Counted from the stretch's first letter, positions 18,132 to 26,746 are shown. The stretch: DNA of 64,000 bases from Nocardia vinacea NBRC 16497 (GCF_000308835.1 NZ_BAGN01000425.1:20894-84893), one strand, 5' to 3'. Notes: generated by a model not told the origin, from the letters alone. Numbers and translations are program-made.

Positions 18132-18967
18132 CGAACAACTCCGTTCTCGAGAGTAGAGATTTCGCCGAGATTCATCGGCCCGGCGTAGGCGATGGCCAGT
18201 AGTTCCGAGAGGTCGACGCCCATTTCAGCCGCGATCTGCCGGCAGGCCACCAGATCCTTGCGCAGGAAAGGGCTGACGGTTTCGGCATACTGATCAGGAC
18301 TGCCGACGGCGGCGATATGACGCCCCGCATTGCTGCCACCGGCGCTGACCGCGAGGGCTTCGAGCAAGGCGCTGTCCTCGATACCCACCGATCGACCGGC
18401 CGCGAGACCACGCAATGTCACCTGCGAGATCGTCGCGAACAGCAGATTGTTGAGCAGCTTCACCAGCATCGCCGTACCGCGCGGGCCCGTCGTGATGACA
18501 GGCTCGGCATAGGCGCGCACCACCTGACGTGCCGTCGCCACATGTTCGGGCTCGCCGCCGAGGTAGACCACGAGCCGTCCGGCACGCGCCGAATCCGCTG
18601 TGCCGCTGAACGGTCCGTCCACGATCGCGGCCTTGCCGGTAGGTGCGAACTCGTCGAGGCGACTCAGCGTGGTCGGCGTCCCAGTGGTGTGCGATATCAG
18701 AATCGCGTCCGCGCGCATGGCTGCCACGACTTCGGGCAGTACCTCGAGCACCTGGGCATCGCTGAACAGACAGCTGACGACGACGTCGGCGTCCGCGATA
18801 TCACGAACCCGGTCGACGAGTTCGGCTCCGGCTCCGGCGAGCCGGTCGCCGACCTCCGCGCGCCGGGTATACAGGCGGACCCGGTGACCAGCCGTGAGCA
18901 AGTGCTGCGCCATCGGTTCACCGATACGGCCCGCCCCCAGGAATCCGATCGTCGGGAGCGCGCTCAT
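18128..18967 (-). CDS. NAD(P)-dependent beta-hydroxyacid dehydrogenase (3-hydroxyisobutyrate dehydrogenase-like)
   Basis: 279 residues. N-terminal Rossmann motif GFLGAGRIGEPMAQHL, substrate-binding GPFSGT region, and a lysine in MLVKLLNN at the expected catalytic position. Family members oxidise short beta-hydroxy acids or reduce small aldehydes. Upstream and downstream genes are on the same strand with overlaps, so it lies in an operon with the ferredoxin and the SDR at 19035. Confidence 0.85.
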   Translation of the reverse strand: MSALPTIGFLGAGRIGEPMAQHLLTAGHRVRLYTRRAEVGDRLAGAGAELVDRVRDIADADVVVSCLFSDAQVLEVLPEVVAAMRADAILISHTTGTPTTLSRLDEFAPTGKAAIVDGPFSGTADSARAGRLVVYLGGEPEHVATARQVVRAYAEPVITTGPRGTAMLVKLLNNLLFATISQVTLRGLAAGRSVGIEDSALLEALAVSAGGSNAGRHIAAVGSPDQYAETVSPFLRKDLVACRQIAAEMGVDLSELLAIAYAGPMNLGEISTLENGVVR

Positions 18968-19038
18968 AACCGCGTCTCGCTGCCGCTCGGCTCCGTCATG
19001 ACAACGAACGTGGCTGTGTCTATTGTTCGCTCGCTCAC
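18964..19038 (-). CDS. Possible 24-residue bridging ORF between SDR and dehydrogenase
   Basis: GTG at 19038 overlaps the SDR stop (GTGA) and reads VSERTIDTATFVV..., ending in a TGA that overlaps the next gene's ATG. Both junctions are stop/start overlaps, so ribosomes could be handed across the gap. A similar peptide occurs at 20112-20150. It may be a coupling device and not a functional protein. Confidence 0.35.
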   Translation of the reverse strand: MSERTIDTATFVVMTEPSGSETRL

Positions 19039-19847
19039 GGCTTCGTGGTCGACCCCGCGTCGACGGTGAACTGAAGTCCCGTCACGTACCGCGCTTCGTC
19101 GGAAGCGAGGAACAGCACGGCATTCGAGATATCCCGCGGCTCGACGTGCGTGTGCAGCGTATTCATCGCGGCCAGCGCGAACAGCGGCTCGCGTTCCTTC
19201 AGCTCCTCCATCGGCACGCCCACCGTGATGCCGGTGTCGCTGACGCCGGTGGGATGCACGGTGTTCACCCGGATCCGGTGCTTGGCGAGTTCATTGGACA
19301 GCGCCTTCATCAGGCCGACCACACCGTGCTTGCTCGCCACGTAATGTGCGTAGGGCACATGGCCCCGGATACCCGCGGCCGAGCTTGTGATGATGATCGA
19401 TCCGCCCGCATCGGCGGCGATCATGCCGGGCACCGCGGCACGCACGGTATTCCACACGCCTTTGAGGTTGACGTCCATGGTGACGTCCCACTCCTCCTCG
19501 GACAATTCCCAGGCGCGACCGGCACTCATCACTCCGGCATTGGCGACAATCGTGTCGAGGTGACCGAATTCGTCCGTCGCCGCGTCGACCGCGGCGCGCA
19601 TATCGCTGAGCGAGCGCACATCGGCCTGGAGGGTGACGCACCGGCCGCCGACCGCCTCGACCAGTTTCGCGGTCTCCTCCAGCTGTTCCTTCGTCGCCAG
19701 CGGATAGGGCAGCGCCTGGCTGATCTCCTGGCAGACATCGGTGATCACGACGGCGGCCCCCTCTTCCGCCAGCCGCACCGCATGCGAGCGACCCTGGCCG
19801 CGCCCAGCTCCGGTGATGAGTGCGACTTTGCCCTCTACACGCCCCAT
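19035..19847 (-). CDS. Mycofactocin-coupled-type SDR
   Basis: 270 residues, MGRVEGKVALITGAGRGQGR start, then the insertion ALPYPLATKEQLEETAKLVE that marks the mycofactocin-associated SDR family. These enzymes keep a tightly bound NAD that is re-oxidised by mycofactocin. Active site HYVASKHG (Tyr-x3-Lys). Likely substrate is an alcohol produced in the catabolic pathway. No mycofactocin biosynthesis genes are in the window. Confidence 0.9.
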   Translation of the reverse strand: MGRVEGKVALITGAGRGQGRSHAVRLAEEGAAVVITDVCQEISQALPYPLATKEQLEETAKLVEAVGGRCVTLQADVRSLSDMRAAVDAATDEFGHLDTIVANAGVMSAGRAWELSEEEWDVTMDVNLKGVWNTVRAAVPGMIAADAGGSIIITSSAAGIRGHVPYAHYVASKHGVVGLMKALSNELAKHRIRVNTVHPTGVSDTGITVGVPMEELKEREPLFALAAMNTLHTHVEPRDISNAVLFLASDEARYVTGLQFTVDAGSTTKP

Positions 19848-19905
19848 ACCAACCTCAGTTCCTTTGTTGTGCAATGCTTTCCGCGTACCTGACCGACCTG
19901 GCCGG

Positions 19906-20115
19906 TCAGGAGCCGAGCAGGTCGGCGGCGGCCTCGCGCAGCGCGCGCAGCCGGGATTCGAGCAGCTCACGCTCGGCGGCGTCGGCCGCACCGAGTTCGG
20001 GCAGCCGCGCCTCCACCTCGCCGATCTCCTCCTGCAGGCGGCCGTAGGCCTCCTCGCGGGTCAGCAGGTCCAGTTCCGTCCAGTCGGAGCGTTCCGACTC
20101 GGGCTTGCGACTCAT
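19906..20115 (-). CDS. Small acidic helical protein, unknown function
   Basis: 69 residues, charged and without cysteine or membrane segment. The central part EEIGEVEARLPELGAADAAE and RELLESRLRALREAAADLL has a heptad-like pattern, suggesting a coiled coil or helical hairpin. ATG 20115 overlaps the stop of a 12-codon mini-ORF that itself overlaps the amidohydrolase stop. Not recognised; its conserved operon position suggests a real gene. Confidence 0.6.
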   Translation of the reverse strand: MSRKPESERSDWTELDLLTREEAYGRLQEEIGEVEARLPELGAADAAERELLESRLRALREAAADLLGS

Positions 20116-20150
20116 GCTGTTCCTATTGTTCGTTCGCTGCGCTCGCTCAT
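20112..20150 (-). CDS. Possible 12-residue bridging ORF (MSERSERTIGTA)
   Basis: ATG at 20150 overlaps the amidohydrolase TGA, and its own TGA overlaps the ATG of the next gene. The sequence resembles the start of the bridging ORF at 18964-19038 (both SERTI..TA). It probably acts as a coupling or spacer element, if it acts at all. Confidence 0.3.
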   Translation of the reverse strand: MSERSERTIGTA

Positions 20151-21295
20151 GCCGGAAGGTTATAGAGCCGACGGGTGTTCAGTTCGACCATCTGGTGCAC
20201 TTCGTCGTCCGGTACGTCGGCGAGCACTTCGGCCGCGTAGGCACGGCTCTTGGGCCAGTACGAGTCGGAGTGCGGGTAGTCGCATTCCCAGGTGATGCGC
20301 TCGACGCCGATGTGGTGGCGCACCTCGATGCCGAACCGGTCGTCGATGAAGCAGCCGTGGAAATGCTTCTTGAACAGGTCCGACGGCCGCACATCCTGAT
20401 TGATGTTCTGGTAGAAGCGGTGCCGCTCCCACGTTCCGTCCATCCGCTCCAACATGTACGGCATCCAGCCGATGCCGCCTTCGGACAAACCGACCTTCAG
20501 CTTGGGGTGCCGGTGGAACACCGGCGAGAACAACAGGTCGGCGGTGGCGAACATGGAGTTGCAGCCGAACAGTGAGATGGTCACCGCGAACGGGGCCTCC
20601 TCGGAGGTCTTCGGCGGTTTGCCCGAGGTGCCGAAGTGCAGGCACAGCGGCATATCGGTCTCCTCGAGCGCGGAGAACATCGGATCCCAGTGATCGCTGT
20701 AGAACGACGGCAATCCCAATGGCGCCGGATTCTCCGGGAAAGAGATCGCCTTCGAGCCCTTGGCGGCCACTCGGTGGATCTCCGCGACGCACGCCTGCAC
20801 GTCCCACAGCGGCAGAATGCTCAGCGGGATGAGGCGGTCGGCCGGACCGGCCGTGCACCACTCGTCGAGCACGAAGTCGTTCCACGCCCGTACACACAGC
20901 AGCGCGAGTTCCTTGTCCTGGCCCTCGAGGAATACCGTGCCCGCGAAGCGCGGGAACGACGGGAAGCACAGCGCGCCCCAGACCCCGTCGAGGTCCATAT
21001 CGCGCAGCCGGGCCTTCGGGTCGTAGCAGCCCGGAATCATTTCGTCGTAGCGGGTCGGCTCGGTGCCGAACTCCTCGGGCTTCTTACCCGCGACGGCATT
21101 CAGGCCGATGTACGGATAGACGCGACCCTCATAGGTCCACACCTCCGCGGGTGCGGCGCTGCCCTCCCGAGCCTGCTCCACGATCCGCGGACCGGCCTCC
21201 CGGTACTTCGCGGGCAACCGGTCCACCCACAGCCGCGGGGGCTCGATCAGGTGGTCATCGGTCGACAGCAGCTTCATCCATGGCTGCAATGGCAT
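20147..21295 (-). CDS. Amidohydrolase-2 family metal-dependent hydrolase/decarboxylase
   Basis: 382 residues starting MPLQPWMKLLSTDDHLIEPP. The DDHLIEPP N-terminal metal motif and the C-terminal WECDYPHSDSYWP are characteristic of the ACMSD-like amidohydrolase group found in actinobacterial catabolic clusters. Members hydrolyse C-C or C-N bonds or decarboxylate. A second member is at 32579. First gene of a leftward operon (amidohydrolase - small protein - SDR - dehydrogenase - ferredoxin). Confidence 0.88.
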   Translation of the reverse strand: MPLQPWMKLLSTDDHLIEPPRLWVDRLPAKYREAGPRIVEQAREGSAAPAEVWTYEGRVYPYIGLNAVAGKKPEEFGTEPTRYDEMIPGCYDPKARLRDMDLDGVWGALCFPSFPRFAGTVFLEGQDKELALLCVRAWNDFVLDEWCTAGPADRLIPLSILPLWDVQACVAEIHRVAAKGSKAISFPENPAPLGLPSFYSDHWDPMFSALEETDMPLCLHFGTSGKPPKTSEEAPFAVTISLFGCNSMFATADLLFSPVFHRHPKLKVGLSEGGIGWMPYMLERMDGTWERHRFYQNINQDVRPSDLFKKHFHGCFIDDRFGIEVRHHIGVERITWECDYPHSDSYWPKSRAYAAEVLADVPDDEVHQMVELNTRRLYNLPA

Positions 21296-21654
21296 CGTTG
21301 TGCTCCCTCGTCCAGATCGCGGCGCGCCGGGGGAACCGCCTCCCGCAGGGGGCCTGCTCCGCCCTCGCACACGCAGTGCAGAGCCGAAAGCCAGCTGTGT
21401 GCTGGCCCACAAACTCTATATCACTCAGTTTATTGTGTACACCTGATTACTTCTCACTCAGCGGAAACTGTGCCTTTGTCAACTAATCAGTCGATATTCA
21501 GTCTACCCATTTCCGGCTGAACTCACTATGCTCATGGCACCAGCTCGCCGGGAACGTGCGGCCGCGCCGTGTCCACGGCAGCGCCGGAGTAGATCCGCGC
21601 CCGCATTCGAGGAGTCCCGCCGCGCTGCGAGAGCCGATGGAAGGAAAACCCACG
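21296..21654. promoter_or_regulatory. Divergent promoter region with two TCACTCAG direct repeats
   Basis: No gene in this 359-bp gap. At 21421-21465 the motif TCACTCAG occurs twice (21421 and 21454), around an AT-rich TTTATTGTGTACACC segment. Its core resembles the GAACACTCGGTATA element at 23769 and 26698. It probably contains the promoters and operator for the amidohydrolase operon and the SDR at 21655. Confidence 0.4.
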
Positions 21655-22518
21655 ATGGGTCGAGTACAGGACAAAGTCGTCTTCATTACCGGAGCCGCCC
21701 GCGGCCAGGGGCGCGCACACGCGCTGCGGTTGGCGGAAGAGGGCGCCGACATCATCGCCGTGGATCTGTGCGAGAACATCGCCACCAACGGCTACGCATT
21801 GGCGAGTCAGGACGATCTCGATGAAACCGCCCGCCTGGTGGACAAGCTCGGGCGACGCATCGTCGCCCGCAAGGCCGACGTGCGCGACCCCGCCGCGCTG
21901 AAGGCGGCGGTGGCCGAGGGCGTGGCCAAGTTCGGTCGGCTCGACGGCGTGGTCGCACAAGCCGGGATCGCCCCGTTGGGGCCGCAGGACAGTGCGCTCG
22001 CCTTCATCGATGCCATCACCGTCGACTTCAACGGCGTGGTCCATGCCGTCGAGGCCGCCCTGCCGCATCTGCAGGCCGGTGCCTCGATCGTCGCGACCGG
22101 ATCGATCGCGGCACTGATTCCCGCGAGCGTCGACAACCCGGCCAACGGTCCCGGGGGTCTCGGTTACTCCTTCGCCAAGCGCACCGTCGCCGCCTTCATC
22201 CACGATCTCGCGACTGTGCTCGCATCCCGGCGGATCAGGGCGAATGCGGTGCACCCGACGAACGTCAATACCGACATGCTCAACAACGAGCTGATGTACC
22301 GCTCGTTCCGGCCCGATCTGGAGAATCCGACGCGCGAGGACGCCTTGGTTTCCTTCCCCGCGACCACCGGCATGGGTAACCCCTACGTCGAGCCGGAGGA
22401 TATCGCCGACGCGGTGCTCTTTCTGATTTCCGAGGAATCCCGCTGGGTCACCGGCATGCAGATGCGCGTCGACGCGGGTGGTTACGTCAAGAAGCGCCCC
22501 CAATTGCCGACTTTCTGA
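21655..22518 (+). CDS. Mycofactocin-coupled-type SDR
   Basis: 287 residues. Start ATG 21655 with AAGGA upstream gives MGRVQDKVVFITGAARGQGR; an in-frame ATG at 21637 is less likely. The insertion NGYALASQDDLDETARLVDK marks the mycofactocin-associated group. Active-site Tyr-Ser-x-x-Lys is GYSFAKRT. The usual NAG motif is AQAG. Single gene followed by a strong hairpin; divergent from the amidohydrolase operon. Confidence 0.9.
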   Translation: MGRVQDKVVFITGAARGQGRAHALRLAEEGADIIAVDLCENIATNGYALASQDDLDETARLVDKLGRRIVARKADVRDPAALKAAVAEGVAKFGRLDGVVAQAGIAPLGPQDSALAFIDAITVDFNGVVHAVEAALPHLQAGASIVATGSIAALIPASVDNPANGPGGLGYSFAKRTVAAFIHDLATVLASRRIRANAVHPTNVNTDMLNNELMYRSFRPDLENPTREDALVSFPATTGMGNPYVEPEDIADAVLFLISEESRWVTGMQMRVDAGGYVKKRPQLPTF

Positions 22519-22522
22519 CCGG

Positions 22523-22553
22523 GTGGGTGGGCAGTGGTCGGCTGCCCACCCAC
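22523..22553. terminator. Bidirectional hairpin terminator
   Basis: GTGGGTGGGCAG and CTGCCCACCCAC form a perfect 12-bp stem with a 7-nt loop between the convergent SDR and acyl-CoA dehydrogenase genes. Confidence 0.8.
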
Positions 22554-22558
22554 TGCTT

Positions 22559-23719
22559 TCAGGCGCGCGCCGAGCGCGCCACATACCGCGCGATCACATT
22601 GCGCTGAATCTCGTTGGTGCCCTCGCCGATTTCGAGGATCTTGGCATCGGCATAGAAGCGCGAAATCTTCGACTCGCGCATATAGCCGTACCCGCCGTGG
22701 ATCTGGACGCTGGCGCTGGCCGCACGATTGGCCACCTCGGAGGCGTACAACTTGGCCATGGCCGCCGCCTGGCCGAACGGCCTGCCCTGGTCGGCGAGCC
22801 ACGCGGCGCGATAGACGAGGGCGCGGGCCGCTTCGACTTCGGTGGCCATATCGGCGAGCTTGTGCTGTACCGCCTGGAACGCCGAGAGCGTCTTGCCGAA
22901 CTGTTCGCGCTGGGACGCGTGGGTGGCCGCGAGATCGAGCGCCTCTTGGGCCAGTGACAGTGCCAATGCGGCAACGCTGATGCGGCCGCCGTCGAGTACA
23001 TCGAGGAACTGTCGCAGCCCGTTGCCCTCGTCGCCGATCAGGTTCTCGCCCGGAATCCAGCAATCGTCGAAGATCAACTCTCGCGAATCCATCGCATGCC
23101 AGCCGAGCTTCTTCATCGGATGCCCGGCGGTGTAGCCCGGTGTGCCGGTCGGCACGAAAAACGTTCCGTACCTTCTGGTTCCGTCATCGTCGGTACCGGT
23201 CACCGCGAGGATCGTGACACCGAGGCTGATCTCGGTGCCCGCATTGGTGATGAACATTTTGGTGCCGTTGATGAGCCATCCGTCACCGTCACGCTTTGCG
23301 GTGGTCCGGATTCCGGCCGCATCCGAGCCCGCGGTCGGTTCCGTCAATCCGAAGGCGCCGATATGGGTCCCGCTCGCGAGCGGCGTCAGCCATTTCGCCT
23401 TCTGTTCCGCGGTGCCGAAGGTGGCCAGGGGGAGTGAGGCGATGGTGGAGTGGGCGTTCCAGCAAGCGGCCAGTGACTGATCCGCCGCGCCGATCATTTC
23501 CATGGCGGCCACGTAGGAGACGAACCCGGCGTCGGTGCCGCCGTACTCCGGTGCGACGAGCAGCCCGGTGAGGTCCAACTCACCCATTTTCAAGAAGACC
23601 TCGGACGGGAATCGTTCCTGCTCCGACCAGGACTCGGCGTGTGGCTCGATCTCCCGCTCGGCGAAGTCACGGCACAGCTTCTGTAACTCGATCGCCTCGG
23701 CGGGCAGGTCTAGATCCAT
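22559..23719 (-). CDS. Acyl-CoA dehydrogenase (short/branched-chain type)
   Basis: 386 residues with FGLTEPTAGSDAAGIRT, IHGGYGYMRESKISRFYADA and IGEGTNEIQRNVIARYV; the Glu of the GEGT motif is at the canonical catalytic position, unlike the two dehydrogenases at 7944 and 9904. Likely substrates are short or branched acyl-CoAs. It is divergent from the fused E1 gene at 23855, which makes acyl-CoA precursors from 2-oxoacids in other systems, and a shared operator-like element lies in the gap. Confidence 0.92.
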   Translation of the reverse strand: MDLDLPAEAIELQKLCRDFAEREIEPHAESWSEQERFPSEVFLKMGELDLTGLLVAPEYGGTDAGFVSYVAAMEMIGAADQSLAACWNAHSTIASLPLATFGTAEQKAKWLTPLASGTHIGAFGLTEPTAGSDAAGIRTTAKRDGDGWLINGTKMFITNAGTEISLGVTILAVTGTDDDGTRRYGTFFVPTGTPGYTAGHPMKKLGWHAMDSRELIFDDCWIPGENLIGDEGNGLRQFLDVLDGGRISVAALALSLAQEALDLAATHASQREQFGKTLSAFQAVQHKLADMATEVEAARALVYRAAWLADQGRPFGQAAAMAKLYASEVANRAASASVQIHGGYGYMRESKISRFYADAKILEIGEGTNEIQRNVIARYVARSARA

Positions 23720-23765
23720 AACGAGTCCGTCCTGTCATCTGGTCGCCAACAGCGACTCTTGTTTT

Positions 23766-23785
23766 TTCGAACACTCGGTATAATA
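23766..23785. promoter_or_regulatory. Operator-like element GAACACTCGGTATA
   Basis: GAACACTCGGTATA at 23769-23782 is the reverse complement of TATACCGAGTGTTC at 26699-26712, a 14-base match. It lies in the divergent gap between the acyl-CoA dehydrogenase and the E1 gene. Confidence 0.5.
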
Positions 23786-23854
23786 TTGACTATCGGTGCC
23801 GCGCGTCAACAGTCGCACCGGGTGCGAGGCCGTCGAGCGATCGGTGAGAAATCC

Positions 23855-25852
23855 ATGACAATGACTGAATCCAACTTGCGGACAACGGACTCGGGGAGTG
23901 CGGCGACGCTGACCGAGATGTACCGGAGAATGCTGACGATTCGGCGGTTCGAAGAGCACGCCGCCCGGCTTTACCGCGACAGCCGGATACCCGGATTCCT
24001 GCACCTTTCCATCGGGCAGGAGGCATCCGCGGTCGGTGCCTGCTGGCCACTGGACGACCGGGATGTGGTGACCTCGACCCATCGCGGGCACGGGCACTGC
24101 ATCGCCAAGGGCCTCGATGTCGACGGCATGTTCGCCGAGTTGATGGGCAAGGGGACCGGAACCTGTAAGGGCCGCGGCGGGTCCATGCACATCGCGGATC
24201 CGCGCAAGGGGATCTTCGGTGCGAACGGCATTGTGGGCGCGGGCCTCCCGATCGCGGTCGGCGCCGGTACCGCCGCCCAGCTGCGCCGGGGCGGCGGCGT
24301 GGTCGTCGCCTTCTTCGGCGACGGCGCCATCGCACAGGGCGTGTTCCATGAATCGGTCAATCTGGCCGCGGTGTGGGATCTGCCCGTCATCTTCTTCTGC
24401 GAGAACAACGGCTACTCCGAATTCTCCGCGGCGGCCGACCAGCACCGGGCGACCCTGCGCGAGCGCTCGGCGGGCTACGGCGTCGAATACCACGGGGTGG
24501 ACGGCAACGATGTCGTGCAGGTCGCGGCGCTACAGCGCGAGCTGGTCGCTCGGCTGCGCGCCGGCGCGGGCCCGATGATCGTCGAGGCCACCACCTACCG
24601 CTGGCATGGGCACTACGAGGGCGATCCCGAAAGCTACCGGGACGCCGAAGAACTCGCCGAATGGAAGAAGCGCGATCCGCTGATCCTGCTCGCCGACACC
24701 ATGCGCGGGCGCGGCCTGGCCGAGCAACTGGCTGTCGTCGAGCGCGAGGTCGATGCCGTGATCGAGCACGCGATCGAGCAGGCCACCGCCGCACCGTATC
24801 CCGCTGCCGAAACGGTCGGCGATTTCGTCACCACGCCACGTGCCGAAATACCGGAACCGGTGACCCCGACCGGCGGAACGCTGAAGATCATGCATGCGAT
24901 CACCAATGCACTGACCCGCGAGCTCGAAGAAGATCCGACCGTCTTCCTGGCGGGTATCGATGTCGGAAAAGGTGGCAATGTCTACGGTTTGACTCGCGGT
25001 CTGGCCGACCGATTCCCGGGCCGTGTCCGCGACACCCCGATTTCCGAAAGCGCGATCATGGGGACCGCGGTGGGCGCGGCGATGGCGGGCTACCGCCCGG
25101 TCGTCGAACTGATGTACTTCGACTTCATCGGCGTCTGCCTGGATCAATTGATGAACCAGGCGGCCAAATTGCGCTTCATGACCGGCGGCGCGGTGACCAT
25201 GCCCTTGGTCGTGCGCACCCAGTTCGGCGCGGGCAAATCCTCCGGCAGTCAGCATTCCCAGAGCCTGGAGGGTCTGCTCGCCCATATCCCCGGGTTGACG
25301 GTGGTGATGCCGTCGACTCCGGCCGACACCTATGGCTTGCTGCGGGCCGCGATCCAGGATCCCAATCCGGTGATCTTCATCGAGAACCGGCTGCTGTACG
25401 GCAAGAAGGGGCCCGAGCCGTCGGCGGATCACCTCGTGCCGCTCGGCAAGGCGATCGTGCGACGTCCGGGTGTGGATGCGACCGTGGTGTCGTACTCGAA
25501 GATGATGTACGACTGCCTTGCCGTCGCCGATCGCCTGTCCGCCGAGGGCATCGAGGTCGAGGTCATCGACCTGCGGACCATCAGTCCGCTGGACTTCGAT
25601 ACCGTCCTGACCTCGCTGCGCAAGACGAATCGTCTGGTGGTCGTGCACCAGGCCGTCGGCGAATTCGGTGTCGGCGCCGAACTGGCCGCCCGCGCCGTCC
25701 GCGAGGGATTCTGGTACCTGGACGCGCCGGTGATCCGGGTGACCGCCGGAGCGACACCCGCGCCGTACACTCCGGCGCTGGAGCAGATCTGGCTGCCCGA
25801 CGAGGCGCGCATCGAGGCCGCGATTCGCGAATCCCTGGACGCCCACCCATGA
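23855..25852 (+). CDS. Fused alpha-beta subunit 2-oxoacid dehydrogenase E1 (thiamine diphosphate-dependent)
   Basis: 665 residues. The N-terminal ~340 residues are the E1 alpha domain (RRFEEHAARLY, then the ThDP motif GDGAIAQGVFHESVNLAAVW ending in CENN). The C-terminal half is the E1 beta transketolase domain (ISESAIMGTAVGAAMAGYRP, QHSQSLEGLLAHIPGL). Separate subunits are the rule in branched-chain and acetoin dehydrogenases; here they are one chain. No E2 or E3 is in the window. It could act as an E1 for a remote complex or as a stand-alone decarboxylase/lyase. Confidence 0.9.
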   Translation: MTMTESNLRTTDSGSAATLTEMYRRMLTIRRFEEHAARLYRDSRIPGFLHLSIGQEASAVGACWPLDDRDVVTSTHRGHGHCIAKGLDVDGMFAELMGKGTGTCKGRGGSMHIADPRKGIFGANGIVGAGLPIAVGAGTAAQLRRGGGVVVAFFGDGAIAQGVFHESVNLAAVWDLPVIFFCENNGYSEFSAAADQHRATLRERSAGYGVEYHGVDGNDVVQVAALQRELVARLRAGAGPMIVEATTYRWHGHYEGDPESYRDAEELAEWKKRDPLILLADTMRGRGLAEQLAVVEREVDAVIEHAIEQATAAPYPAAETVGDFVTTPRAEIPEPVTPTGGTLKIMHAITNALTRELEEDPTVFLAGIDVGKGGNVYGLTRGLADRFPGRVRDTPISESAIMGTAVGAAMAGYRPVVELMYFDFIGVCLDQLMNQAAKLRFMTGGAVTMPLVVRTQFGAGKSSGSQHSQSLEGLLAHIPGLTVVMPSTPADTYGLLRAAIQDPNPVIFIENRLLYGKKGPEPSADHLVPLGKAIVRRPGVDATVVSYSKMMYDCLAVADRLSAEGIEVEVIDLRTISPLDFDTVLTSLRKTNRLVVVHQAVGEFGVGAELAARAVREGFWYLDAPVIRVTAGATPAPYTPALEQIWLPDEARIEAAIRESLDAHP

Positions 25853-25874
25853 CAGACACCGATCCGGAAGTTTC

Positions 25875-25900
25875 TACCGACCGTTCACTCCGCGTATACT
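25875..25900. promoter_or_regulatory. Two motif types upstream of TetR gene 25931
   Basis: TACCGACCGTTC at 25875-25886 matches the KACYGACCGRTH motif at 11 of 12 positions, and GTATACT follows at 25894. Both island motifs occur here together, about 30-55 bp before the TetR start, as expected for autoregulation. Confidence 0.45.
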
Positions 25901-25930
25901 CACTTCGCATGCGACCGCGGGAGGGATGAG

Positions 25931-26590
25931 ATGGCTCGACCACCAGGACACGGACCTGCCTACGAGGTCAAGCGGCAGGAAATCATCGATACGGCCGCGG
26001 CGCTATTCGCGAAAAAGGGCTATGCGGCGACCGGGATCATCGAGATCGGTGACACGGTCGGCTTGGCCAAGGGCGCGCTGTACTACTACATCGGCTCCAA
26101 GGAAAATCTGCTCGTCGAAATCCAGGGGCGGGTTCTCGACCCGTTGTTGGTCGTCGCCGCGCGTATCCAGGAGTTGGATGCGCCGCCACTGGTCAAACTT
26201 CGGTTGTTGTCCGAGGAATTGCTGAACGTCATCTTCGAGCGCCTGGACCATATCTGGGTGTACGAACACGACTATCGCCAACTGACCGGCGAGAATCTGT
26301 CCCGCATGCTCGAGAAGCGCAAAGAAGTCGAGCATGTCGTGCGGTCGCTGCTGGTCGACGCGATGGACGACGGAACGCTGCGCAAGGCCGATCCGACCCT
26401 GGCCATGCTGCAGTTTCTCAATATGCACAACCGCACCTATCAGTGGCTGGATCCGGATAAGCGATGGGATGCGAAATTCCTGTCGAAGTCCTACTGCCAC
26501 ACGCTCTTCAATGGCTTCGCCGACGGCAAATGCGATCTCGAGGGGCTGGAGGCGCAGGTCGAGGCGCAGACAGCGGCGAGTACCACCTAG
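25931..26590 (+). CDS. TetR family regulator (likely island regulator)
   Basis: 219 residues. DNA-binding region TGIIEIGDTVGLAKGALYYYIGSKENLL, then a ligand domain with a repeated aromatic/His pattern (WVYEHDYRQL). It closely resembles the second TetR at 39107 in both halves (YYYIGSKE, WVxEHxxQL), so they are paralogues. Its own upstream region carries copies of both motif types. It follows the E1 gene by 79 bp and may share that promoter. Likely ligand is a CoA thioester or pathway intermediate, by analogy with KstR-type regulators. Confidence 0.88.
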   Translation: MARPPGHGPAYEVKRQEIIDTAAALFAKKGYAATGIIEIGDTVGLAKGALYYYIGSKENLLVEIQGRVLDPLLVVAARIQELDAPPLVKLRLLSEELLNVIFERLDHIWVYEHDYRQLTGENLSRMLEKRKEVEHVVRSLLVDAMDDGTLRKADPTLAMLQFLNMHNRTYQWLDPDKRWDAKFLSKSYCHTLFNGFADGKCDLEGLEAQVEAQTAASTT

Positions 26591-26602
26591 CACCTGATCG
26601 AC

Positions 26603-26649
26603 CCGAACGCCGCGTTCGACAACCACGTGTTGTCCGACGCGGCGTTCGG
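26603..26649. terminator. Hairpin terminator after TetR gene
   Basis: CCGAACGCCGCGT pairs with ACGCGGCGTTCGG and, after a 3-nt internal mismatch, ACAAC pairs with GTTGT around an ACGT-containing loop. Confidence 0.7.
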
Positions 26650-26672
26650 CGTTTCCGGGCCGGCGCGAGACC

Positions 26673-26712
26673 TTGACAGATTTGCGGTTTTGGTTTTGTA
26701 TACCGAGTGTTC
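26673..26712 (+). promoter_or_regulatory. Promoter with overlapping TATACCGAGTGTTC operator
   Basis: A consensus -35 TTGACA at 26673 is followed by TTGTATACC about 17-20 bp later as the -10 region. The element GTATACCGAGTGTTC (26698-26712) overlaps the -10, which suits repression. It drives the SDR at 26747. Confidence 0.5.
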
Positions 26713-26746
26713 TAATTAATTCACTGTCCCGACATGGGAGGCCGAC

